From contig JAGNMT010000163.1 of the NCBI GenBank assembly GCA_017991025.1, positions 1-7,554 of the forward strand: a stretch of 7,554 bases of DNA. Direction: 5' to 3'. Positions 1 through 6,578 of the stretch are shown here, piece by piece. This DNA comes from Verrucomicrobiales bacterium. GTDB lineage: Bacteria > Verrucomicrobiota > Verrucomicrobiia > Verrucomicrobiales > DEV007. A program made the translations under genes and the position numbers. The notes below the pieces were generated by a model, which had not been told where the DNA came from, made no database searches, and was given only the letters and a program-made list of their open reading frames with translations. The stretch's first letter is position 1. Each line of letters starts with the position of its first letter.

Positions 1-1379
1 GGGGCATGGGCGGGAGAGACAACGGGAGCTGCTTTGGGTGCCGCAGGTGCAAGTGCAGGTGCAGGTGCAGGTGCAGGTGCAGGTGCAGGTGCAGGTGCAG
101 GTGCAGTAACGGATTTCACCTCGGCGGGAGGAGGTGTCGGCTGAGGTTTTGATGCCGGAGGCGTCGCGGGCGCGGGTTTCGCAGCAGGGGCAGGCGCGGC
201 AACGGGTGCGGGTTTCGCAGCGGGGGCAGGCGCGGGCGCTGGCTTTGGTGCCGGAGCAGGTGCCGCTGGCGGAGTAAAGGCAAGGTCTCCGGTGAGATCG
301 GCGGCACAGAGGCGGAGGGTTTGATCGGCGCAGGCGAGAAGGAGATGTTTGCCTCCATTGATCAACGCAATCGCACTGGCAGGGGCCGCGAGTGCGAGGC
401 TGATAGCTTTGGTCGGTTCGGCGACGGGGCGTGACTTTAAGGTTTTGTCGGCAGCGGCGGAATAGAGGGTATTACCGTCGGCGGAATAGGTGAGGGAGGT
501 GATGGCCCCGGCATGATCCTTGACGGTCACGGGAGCCAGTTCCGGCTGGTCATTGCTCACGAGCGAGAGGGTCCCGTCGACAGCTCCAATCGCGGTGCGT
601 TTTCCATCGGCAGAGACCGCCATCGCGACCGGGTCAGCAGCCAGGGCGGCAGGTTTTCCGGCTTCGACGGGGTTTCGCTTCCAGACCTTAACGTCGCGAT
701 AGCCGGCGGTGGCGAGGGTTCCTCCGTCGGGGCTAAAAGCAAGCGCCTGGACAATATCGTGATGCGTCGCCGGGAGATCGAGACCGGGGTCACGTAGCGT
801 CGCTACGAGTTTTCCCAGCTTGAGATCGTAGAGATGCACCTGCTGCCCGCGACCGGCCGCAGCAAAACGCCCGTCTCCGGAAATCGCGGCGGTGTAGATG
901 GGTTGCGGACCGGTCAAGAGGGTCCACGACTCAGGTGCGGCGGTGGAAACGGCATCTCCTTTAGCCCCCTGATCAATCCAGAGTTTCAATAAGGCGAGCT
1001 GATCGGGGGTGAGGTCCTTTGCTTTCGACTTGTTATTCGCCGGCGGCATGGAGGGGTCTTCGAGATGCGCGGCCGAGGTGAAAAGCAGAGACTCGGCTCC
1101 TTTCCCGGAAATGATCGAGGGCCCCGACTCACCACCCTTAAGCATATCCTGCGGCGATTCCAGAATGAGGTCGCCTTTGGGTTTACTTTGGTTGTGACAG
1201 GCGAGACAGTTGGCTTTGAGGAACGGGTATACCTCGGTTGCAAAATTGACGGGCGTATCGCGCTTCAGTGCGGCGACGGGCAGTCCTTCTTCGGCAAGGA
1301 GTCCGCCGACTGCGTTGAGCAGCAGCACGACGAAGCCGGAACGAAGGGAGAGGGTGATCTTGGGGGCGTGCATCTTCAT
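1..1379 (-). CDS. Exported c-type cytochrome (PSCyt1-like) fused to WD40 repeats, C-terminus cut by window edge
   Basis: The frame is open from the ATG at 1379 to the left edge: 459 complete codons and no stop. Residues 1-29 look like a signal peptide (basic n-region, core around GFVVLLLNAVGGLLA). A cytochrome domain follows: CLACH at 58-62 is a CXXCH haem site, and the Met of DPSMPP (about 111) is the likely distal ligand, as in planctomycete cytochrome domains. From about 157 there are five WD40-like repeats, seen as S-x-DG-x and ends such as VHLYDL (181-186) and VKVWK (230-234). Residues 369-460 are a Pro/Ala/Lys linker ending in a perfect-codon Ala-Pro tract. Propellers usually have seven blades, so more repeats may follow off the window. 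The start overlaps the upstream TGA by one base, implying coupled translation. Role inferred: periplasmic electron transfer or a scaffold; substrate unknown. Confidence 0.9.
   Translation of the reverse strand, partial: MKMHAPKITLSLRSGFVVLLLNAVGGLLAEEGLPVAALKRDTPVNFATEVYPFLKANCLACHNQSKPKGDLILESPQDMLKGGESGPSIISGKGAESLLFTSAAHLEDPSMPPANNKSKAKDLTPDQLALLKLWIDQGAKGDAVSTAAPESWTLLTGPQPIYTAAISGDGRFAAAGRGQQVHLYDLKLGKLVATLRDPGLDLPATHHDIVQALAFSPDGGTLATAGYRDVKVWKRNPVEAGKPAALAADPVAMAVSADGKRTAIGAVDGTLSLVSNDQPELAPVTVKDHAGAITSLTYSADGNTLYSAAADKTLKSRPVAEPTKAISLALAAPASAIALINGGKHLLLACADQTLRLCAADLTGDLAFTPPAAPAPAPKPAPAPAPAAKPAPVAAPAPAAKPAPATPPASKPQPTPPPAEVKSVTAPAPAPAPAPAPAPAPALAPAAPKAAPVVSPAHA
44..103 (-). repeat. 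Hexanucleotide tract (CAGGTG)10 with one variant unit, coding Ala-Pro linker
   Basis: Ten head-to-tail copies of CAGGTG on the plus strand. Unit two (50-55) reads CAAGTG, which turns one Pro into Leu. On the coding strand it is read GCA-CCT, giving Ala-Pro repeats at about residues 426-446 of the cytochrome-WD40 protein. It lies inside a longer Pro/Ala linker whose other parts use varied codons, so only this part is a DNA-level microsatellite. Confidence 0.95.
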
Positions 1380-1381
1380 CA
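1377..1381 (-). promoter_or_regulatory. TGATG stop-start overlap, probable translational coupling
   Basis: The TGA that ends the TIG/PPC gene shares its last A with the ATG of the cytochrome-WD40 gene. There is no Shine-Dalgarno sequence before this ATG; the bases just upstream read ACCTCCTG, resembling the anti-Shine-Dalgarno itself. Translation of the downstream gene most likely depends on ribosomes terminating the upstream one. A second in-frame ATG lies two codons further on. Confidence 0.6.
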
Positions 1382-3868
1382 GGAGGTCTTTTTCGGTGCT
1401 TCGGGCGGTGCCTTGACCTCTACGGTAACCGGCAGGGAAAAGGTGGTGAATTTCAGATCTTTTGCGGTGGCGAGCGTTGCGGCCGCTTTGGCGCGGGCCT
1501 CAGAATCGGTCTTCTCTTTTGTCGCGGCAGCGAGGGCCGCCGCAGAACCGGCAGAGGCTTTGGTGGCGGCATCAAAATCGGTTTTCGCTTTTACTGAAGC
1601 CGCTTCGAGAGCCGGTTTGGCCTCGGGAGTGGCCTTGGCGAGCACTGCCGTTGCGGCATCGAGAGTGGTCTTCGCTTTCGCGGCGGCTGCCTTGGCCGCC
1701 TGATCGGCGGCAGTGGCTTTCGTGAATGCTTCCGCCGCCGCCTTTTGCGCGGCGGCAGCGCGGTCAGCAGCCTCGGGGCGGTATCGATAGGAGGCAGCTC
1801 CGGTGGCTTTGAGTACGAAGGTCCACGTGCCGACTTCGGGTGTAAAAATGCCATTCTGGGTGGTAAAACTCAGCGCCAGCTTTCCCTCCTGTAGATTGTC
1901 CGCAAGGTTCACGGTGGGCGACGTCTTTAATCCATTGAGCCCGTCGAGAGTAATCACGAGAGGACCTTTTACTCCGTTACGGGCCGTGATTTTGAAAGGG
2001 ATCTCCAGATTCTTCCCCATTTCAACGGTGAAGCGGCCTCCGTTGCCCACCTCCCAGCTAAGGGGTTCTTTTTCGGTGGCACTGACCGCGAGAGGAATCT
2101 CGAAGCAGAGGCGGGAGCGCAGTTTTTCCTTCGTCATGTCGGCAGCACCCTGCACAAGAGCACCGGAACGGGCCTCACGAACGACTTCCTGATCACCTAC
2201 TTTCGCACGGCCCTTCACGGTGATGGTTCCATTCCAGCCGGCGGCATCGGCATTCGCCTGCATCACGAGTCGCACGGAATCCTCCTTCGCCGTCGCGGTG
2301 ACAGGGGGGCAAACAACCCCGGGGGGAAGACCGGCCGCCTCCAGAGTGACCGGACCGTCAAAACCGCCCTTCCGGTCAATGAGGATACGCAAAGGGGCGG
2401 TCCCGCCTTTGCGAAGGAAAGGGGCAAAGGGATATGCCTGCTGAGCGTCAAGGTAGGGCCGTTCCGTCACCGCAATAATCTGAAAATCCGGATGCGCCTC
2501 CCGGATCGCAAGTCGGTATAGCTGTCCCGAATCCCCATTGGCATACTGGTTGATGACCGTAACGCGATAATCCGCTGCCTCCCCGGCGGCGAGGTTGATC
2601 GATGTGTCACGGGTACCGGAATTGAAGCGCGGGCCCGCCTTGGGTGCGATGTCATCCCCCTCTTTGACGATCGTCAGCACTTCCATTCCCTTGGCGTCTT
2701 TCGTGATTTTTTCGAGCACCAGGGAGGGATCAACGCGGCCGGAGAGACGATCTCCGATCACTTCGATCCAGTATGCAGTGCCCGCCCTCGCTGAAAAGCG
2801 AAAGCCGTCACTGTCACCGGGGGTATCAAACCGGGCCGCGACTTCGCAGGGCACCGTCAGGGGAGGCAGCTCGGCCCCGCTCACTTCAGAAATAACGGGA
2901 TTTTTTGCGATGCCGATACGTACCGGATTTGATCCTTCGTGCCGGTATTCAAAGGTCGGGATCATCGCCCGCGCCGGGGCAACGCCGGGAGGGCTTTTGC
3001 CGGACGTGTCGGGACCAACCGTGATGCGAGCAGGGAGAGTCTCGACAGGTTTCCCCTCAATCGTAAGTCCTTCTCCCGGACTGCCACCGGGGAGGTTGCG
3101 ACCCAGGAGGGTTGCCTCGAAGACCTGACCCTCTTGACCGGCCGGCGGATAGACGGCATCGATCCAGGGACGGGTGCTCACGGTGAGAAGGTAGGGGTAT
3201 TCGTCGCCGCCATTGTATAGGAAGTCATGAACGCCGACAAAGTAAGAGCCACTCTCAGGAGCCGTGAAATCAATCATAGGGTCGCGACCGATGGCGTCAC
3301 GACTGCTTTCCAGTTCATAGTTTTTGCTATCAACGAGGATCAGGGTTGCGTCAGCCCGTGAGTCTATGCGTTCGGCCTGACAGTGAATAAGAATACGCTG
3401 GCCTTTTGTCAGGGTGAATTTCCAGTAGTCCACACGACTCGCCTCGGTACGTCCGTAGGCAAGCGTCTCGAGAGGGAGTTCAGGCGCGGTTTCACGTTTA
3501 TGGTGAATCGCGCCGGCATCGGCGAGGACCGCCTGAGCGGCGGAGCAGACGGTGAGCAGGCGCGAGGTGGAACGGCCGAAATACCCGTCGACACGGACTT
3601 CAACGAGGCCGTCAGTGATGTCGGCGGGAGCGGTGACGCGGAATTGCTTTGTCCCGGAGACGGGTTCGGCTTTGAGGCGGGGATCGGAAAAATAGAGGGC
3701 GGTAAGGTCCTCGAGATGAAGCCCGGCGACGGTGACTTCCGTTGTTTCTCCGGCGCGGATTACAGGCGGATAGAGAGAATACAGCTCGGCCGAGGGAAGT
3801 TGAGCCAGCGCCACCGCGGGAAAATAGAATACGAGGGCAAGGAGGTGCCGCGAGATCGTGAATTTCAT
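1379..3868 (-). CDS. Exported TIG/PPC multidomain beta-sandwich protein with Ala-rich helical segment
   Basis: This 829-residue protein has a signal peptide, residues 1-22, ending ALAQ. TIG/IPT-like domain 1 (about 25-107) is followed by a PPC-like domain (about 127-232; core DYWKFTLTKGQ, later SGSYFVGVHD). A second TIG-like start (YPPAGQEG at 240-247) and a second PPC-like domain (about 340-455) make a tandem architecture. Ig-like strands occupy about 488-560 and 600-695. Residues 697-803 are extremely rich in Ala and Lys and should be helical, probably coiled coil. A last strand (FSLPVTVEVK, 810-819) closes the chain. PPC domains are known as accessory domains of secreted enzymes; I see no catalytic motif, so a binding or structural role is inferred. 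It lies 41 bp after the DUF1549/1553 gene and overlaps the cytochrome-WD40 gene. The 41-bp gap has no good ribosome-binding site; the start was chosen because it gives a clean signal peptide. Confidence 0.9.
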   Translation of the reverse strand: MKFTISRHLLALVFYFPAVALAQLPSAELYSLYPPVIRAGETTEVTVAGLHLEDLTALYFSDPRLKAEPVSGTKQFRVTAPADITDGLVEVRVDGYFGRSTSRLLTVCSAAQAVLADAGAIHHKRETAPELPLETLAYGRTEASRVDYWKFTLTKGQRILIHCQAERIDSRADATLILVDSKNYELESSRDAIGRDPMIDFTAPESGSYFVGVHDFLYNGGDEYPYLLTVSTRPWIDAVYPPAGQEGQVFEATLLGRNLPGGSPGEGLTIEGKPVETLPARITVGPDTSGKSPPGVAPARAMIPTFEYRHEGSNPVRIGIAKNPVISEVSGAELPPLTVPCEVAARFDTPGDSDGFRFSARAGTAYWIEVIGDRLSGRVDPSLVLEKITKDAKGMEVLTIVKEGDDIAPKAGPRFNSGTRDTSINLAAGEAADYRVTVINQYANGDSGQLYRLAIREAHPDFQIIAVTERPYLDAQQAYPFAPFLRKGGTAPLRILIDRKGGFDGPVTLEAAGLPPGVVCPPVTATAKEDSVRLVMQANADAAGWNGTITVKGRAKVGDQEVVREARSGALVQGAADMTKEKLRSRLCFEIPLAVSATEKEPLSWEVGNGGRFTVEMGKNLEIPFKITARNGVKGPLVITLDGLNGLKTSPTVNLADNLQEGKLALSFTTQNGIFTPEVGTWTFVLKATGAASYRYRPEAADRAAAAQKAAAEAFTKATAADQAAKAAAAKAKTTLDAATAVLAKATPEAKPALEAASVKAKTDFDAATKASAGSAAALAAATKEKTDSEARAKAAATLATAKDLKFTTFSLPVTVEVKAPPEAPKKTS

Positions 3869-3909
3869 CCTGACAAAAGAATAATCGAGAGTTACCGGCG
3901 AGCCCGCTC

Positions 3910-6462
3910 TCAGTGGTTGAAAAGAAACTCCTTCGTGTTCACGAGGGCCCAGAGAATGTCTTCAAAGGCTTCCTGCTCGACCTTTCCGAGGGCGACGGCG
4001 TCACCGGCCGCAGCGGCGGCGCGTTTTCTGACAAGGTGTGCTTCAGCGGCATCAAGTTCAGGCTGACGCGGCTCCCGGGCGAGAGCATAGAGATAGAGTT
4101 CGCCGAGGCGCTCGCGATCCGGCCTTTCCTTGGCCTTTGCGAGAGCGGCGGCGCGCCCCTCGGCGTGACCGAGCTTGTTCTGGATGGTTTCGGAGTTAAT
4201 GAGGTGAAGGCTCTGAGCCAGATTCGCATCGGAAACACGTTCGCATTCACAGGCACTGTCCATCTCAGGGCGTCCGAAGACGGAGAGAAAAAACGAGTCG
4301 CCATTAAATTGATCATCCGGCAGGAGCACGGCGCGGACTCCCATCGGCTGATTTTTGAAAACCTCTTCGGACTTGGAGACCACGTTGATCGAGTCGAGGA
4401 GCACTTCGGCCTGAAGACGCTTTGGATAATAGCGGGAAAAGTTCTGTGAGTCGGCGACATTGTATTCGTTCGGAATGGAGCTCAGCTGGTAGGTGCGGCT
4501 GTTGCAGAGAGTCCGGACGAGATGTTTGAGGTCGAAACCGCTTTTCGAGAAGTCGGCGGCAAGTGCATCAAGCAGTTCCGGATGGGACGCCGGGTTGGTG
4601 ACACGCATATCGTCCTCCGGCTCAACGAGACCAAGACTGAAGAAATGCTTCCAGTAGCGGTTCACGAGCATGCGGGAAAACCAGGGATTCTTCTCCGAGG
4701 TGAGCCAGCCGGCGAGGGCAACACGCGGATCGTCTCCCGTGGGGAGTTCAGAGGCGACTTCACCGAGCGCGGTCGGTTTCAGAACCGTTTTGGTATTCGG
4801 GTTCTGCATCGAGGCGGGGGCGCGCTTGTGGAAAATGATTTCCTCGTCAGGTTGGTCACCCGGCTTCCGGCCCACGGCGGAAAAGAAAGCGGCGAAGCCA
4901 TAATAGTCATCCTGCGACCATTTCTCGTAGGGGTGGTGGTGGCACTGGGCACACTGCATGCGGATACCAAGGAACACCTGGGCGATGTCCTGCATCTGCT
5001 CCTTCTGATCCTTCACGGCACGGAACCAGCCAACGGCCGGATTCTGCCCTATTTCGCCGGAAGCGGTGACGAGTTCAGACACGAGGGTATTGAAAGGTTT
5101 GTTCTCCTGAATGCCGGTGCGAAGCCAGTCGTGAAAAGCATAGGTGCCTCGCTGGTAGGTATCCTTGGTTCGCTTGTTGCGCAAAATGCCGGACCACTTT
5201 TGCGCAAAGTAGGCGGCGTAGTCCGGTGAATCGAGAAGGGCGTCGATCTTTCTGGCGCGTTTGTCAGGCTCGGTGGCAGCGAGAAAGGCGGACGTTTCCT
5301 CAGCAGTGGGGAGACGCCCGGCGATGTCGATCGTGACACGGCGAACAAAGGCGGCATCATCGGCGAGTGGCGAGGGAGGGAGGCCGAGGAGGGTGAGCTT
5401 TCTGAATATGTGTTCATCGATGAAATTGCTTTTCCCGGGCAATTCCCCCATTTTGGCGCCAAGCGGGATCGTCGCGCGAAAGACCGCGACGTGCTCCTGG
5501 AAGCGAACCATGATGGCCGTCGAGCCGGTCTCATCGGCAAGGGTGACGTAGCCGTCGGCATCGACTTCGGCCATTGCTTTCTGGTTGGCCTCGAAGAGAG
5601 CAAGGCGGGTGATATCGCGCTCGCTGCCGTCGGTAAAATGGGCGGTCACGGCGAGCTGCTGTGTCGCGTGGGCGGTCGCGACGCGCTCCTGCGGAAAGAC
5701 GGAAATGCGCTCCACTTTCGGGGCATCCTCAGGCTGGTAGGGCATGCCCTCGCTGATCCAGCGAACGAGCGTGTTGTAGTCACGGGAGTCCTTTTCGATG
5801 CGTATCCCGCCCTCGTGCGCAATTTCGCCGGTCACCTTCATAATGAGGAGACTGTTTGCCGGAGCGCCCGGGGAGATGCGGCGGCCGCGCGACTCACGGA
5901 CCAGCCACTCATGGTCGTTCCAGGGCTCGTAGCCGAGAAGGGAAAGGCGAAAATTGTTTTGACCGCCCGACTTGCCGTGACAACCGCCACTATTACAACC
6001 GTACTTGGTGAAAACGCTGACAACTTCCTGCGAAAAGTGGGTCGGTTTTGGGGCATCAAAGCCAGTCACTTCGACCTCAACGACGGAGGGTAACCCGCTC
6101 GTGCCGGAAAGGGAGGCGAAGATACGGGTTTTCCCATTGGACAAAGGAGTGAGATAGCCCTTTTCATCGATCCCGACGACTCCGGGAGTTTCGGTGGTAT
6201 AACTGGCCGAGTGGGTGACATCACGGGCAAGACCGGTTGCTTCGTCAGTGACAATGAGCTGGCTCCCCGTCCACGGCCCCCTAAGATTGACCTTCGCGGT
6301 TTGGAATGAGAGTTTCGAGGAAGGAAGCGCAGGTGCAGGTGCAGGTGCAGGTGCAGGTGCAGGTGCAGGTGCAGGTGCAGGTGCAGGTGTTACTTCCAAA
6401 GCCAGAACAGAAGATCCGGAAAGGAGAAGACAAAGGGCGAGATGATGAGGGATGCGCGGCAT
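3910..6462 (-). CDS. Exported BIG2-cytochrome-DUF1549-DUF1553 protein (planctomycete-type)
   Basis: This is an 850-residue protein. A signal peptide covers about 1-21, followed at once by a Pro-Ala tract (about 25-46). The first BIG2-like Ig domain is about 50-133. A haem-like module follows with CNSGGCHG at 156-163, a CX4CH spacing rather than CXXCH, and the NFRLSLLGYEP block at 170-180. The second BIG2-like domain is about 250-335 (FTDGSERDIT, VDADGYVTL). DUF1549 (PSCyt2) spans about 346-545 and contains CAQCHHHP at 504-511, a canonical CXXCH. DUF1553 (PSD1) spans about 575-845, with FSRMLVNRYWKHFF (595-608), SRTYQLS (655-661) and CECERVSD (738-745). The family is abundant in Planctomycetota and Verrucomicrobiota and has no established reaction that I know of; a periplasmic haem-linked redox role is inferred. 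The start is supported by two in-frame TAG codons about 30 nt upstream and by the signal peptide. No clear Shine-Dalgarno is seen. Confidence 0.95.
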   Translation of the reverse strand: MPRIPHHLALCLLLSGSSVLALEVTPAPAPAPAPAPAPAPAPAPALPSSKLSFQTAKVNLRGPWTGSQLIVTDEATGLARDVTHSASYTTETPGVVGIDEKGYLTPLSNGKTRIFASLSGTSGLPSVVEVEVTGFDAPKPTHFSQEVVSVFTKYGCNSGGCHGKSGGQNNFRLSLLGYEPWNDHEWLVRESRGRRISPGAPANSLLIMKVTGEIAHEGGIRIEKDSRDYNTLVRWISEGMPYQPEDAPKVERISVFPQERVATAHATQQLAVTAHFTDGSERDITRLALFEANQKAMAEVDADGYVTLADETGSTAIMVRFQEHVAVFRATIPLGAKMGELPGKSNFIDEHIFRKLTLLGLPPSPLADDAAFVRRVTIDIAGRLPTAEETSAFLAATEPDKRARKIDALLDSPDYAAYFAQKWSGILRNKRTKDTYQRGTYAFHDWLRTGIQENKPFNTLVSELVTASGEIGQNPAVGWFRAVKDQKEQMQDIAQVFLGIRMQCAQCHHHPYEKWSQDDYYGFAAFFSAVGRKPGDQPDEEIIFHKRAPASMQNPNTKTVLKPTALGEVASELPTGDDPRVALAGWLTSEKNPWFSRMLVNRYWKHFFSLGLVEPEDDMRVTNPASHPELLDALAADFSKSGFDLKHLVRTLCNSRTYQLSSIPNEYNVADSQNFSRYYPKRLQAEVLLDSINVVSKSEEVFKNQPMGVRAVLLPDDQFNGDSFFLSVFGRPEMDSACECERVSDANLAQSLHLINSETIQNKLGHAEGRAAALAKAKERPDRERLGELYLYALAREPRQPELDAAEAHLVRKRAAAAAGDAVALGKVEQEAFEDILWALVNTKEFLFNH
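6330..6389 (-). repeat. Perfect hexanucleotide tract (CAGGTG)10, coding Pro-Ala tract after signal peptide
   Basis: Ten perfect copies of CAGGTG on the plus strand, read as GCA-CCT on the coding strand. They encode about residues 25-45 of the DUF1549/DUF1553 protein, between the signal peptide and the first BIG2-like domain. Unit, length and codon phase match the tract at 44-103. Copy-number change would lengthen or shorten the linker by two residues per unit without shifting the frame. Confidence 0.97.
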
Positions 6463-6507
6463 GGCGATGGGGGATGCGATGGTAAATTTCTACTAAAACT
6501 AACGAGT

Positions 6508-6528
6508 GCCCCGCATTAAGGCGAGGGC
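6508..6528 (-). terminator. Weak intergenic hairpin, possible attenuator or partial terminator
   Basis: Within the 116-bp gap 6463-6578, the transcribed strand reads GCCCTCGC, a six-base loop CTTAAT, then GCGGGGC. This pairs over seven base pairs with one bulged T. The following bases (ACTCGTTAGTTTTAG) are only moderately T-rich, so a strong intrinsic terminator is unlikely. The gap is the longest in the cluster and could hold a promoter for the downstream genes, but I see no convincing -35/-10 pair. Confidence 0.3.
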
Positions 6529-6578
6529 TTCGATCTACGTCTTCACGTGCAGGGCGTTATCACGGCGAGATTTCCGAA

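Noticed and set aside
44..103. CAGGTG tract as a phase-variation switch or CRISPR-like array
   Set aside because: A six-base unit never shifts the frame, so it cannot turn the gene on or off, and there are no spacers between units.
1381..1387. AGGAGGT on the plus strand as a ribosome-binding site
   Set aside because: No supported plus-strand gene follows; it is the complement of codons for the last residues of the TIG/PPC protein.
1065..1703. Plus-strand open frame of 212 codons with Ala-rich end
   Set aside because: Its Ala-rich end is the complement of the Ala-rich helical segment of the TIG/PPC gene; it crosses two real genes and has no motif of its own.
2595..3128. Plus-strand open frame of 177 codons
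   Set aside because: Antisense to the PPC region of a real gene; composition and lack of motifs fit a shadow frame.
3383..4066. Plus-strand open frame of 227 codons
   Set aside because: Antisense across the junction of two real genes; no domain recognised.
4522..5229. Plus-strand open frame of 235 codons
   Set aside because: Lies wholly antisense to the well-supported DUF1549/1553 gene, shows no recognisable domain, and such long antisense frames are usual in GC-rich coding DNA.
5410..6093. Plus-strand open frame of 227 codons
   Set aside because: Antisense shadow of the DUF1549/1553 gene with no signal peptide or family motif.
6430..6462. Lipobox at Cys11 of the DUF1549/1553 protein
   Set aside because: The Cys lies inside the hydrophobic core and is preceded by Leu rather than Gly, Ala or Ser; ordinary signal peptidase cleavage near residue 21 fits better.
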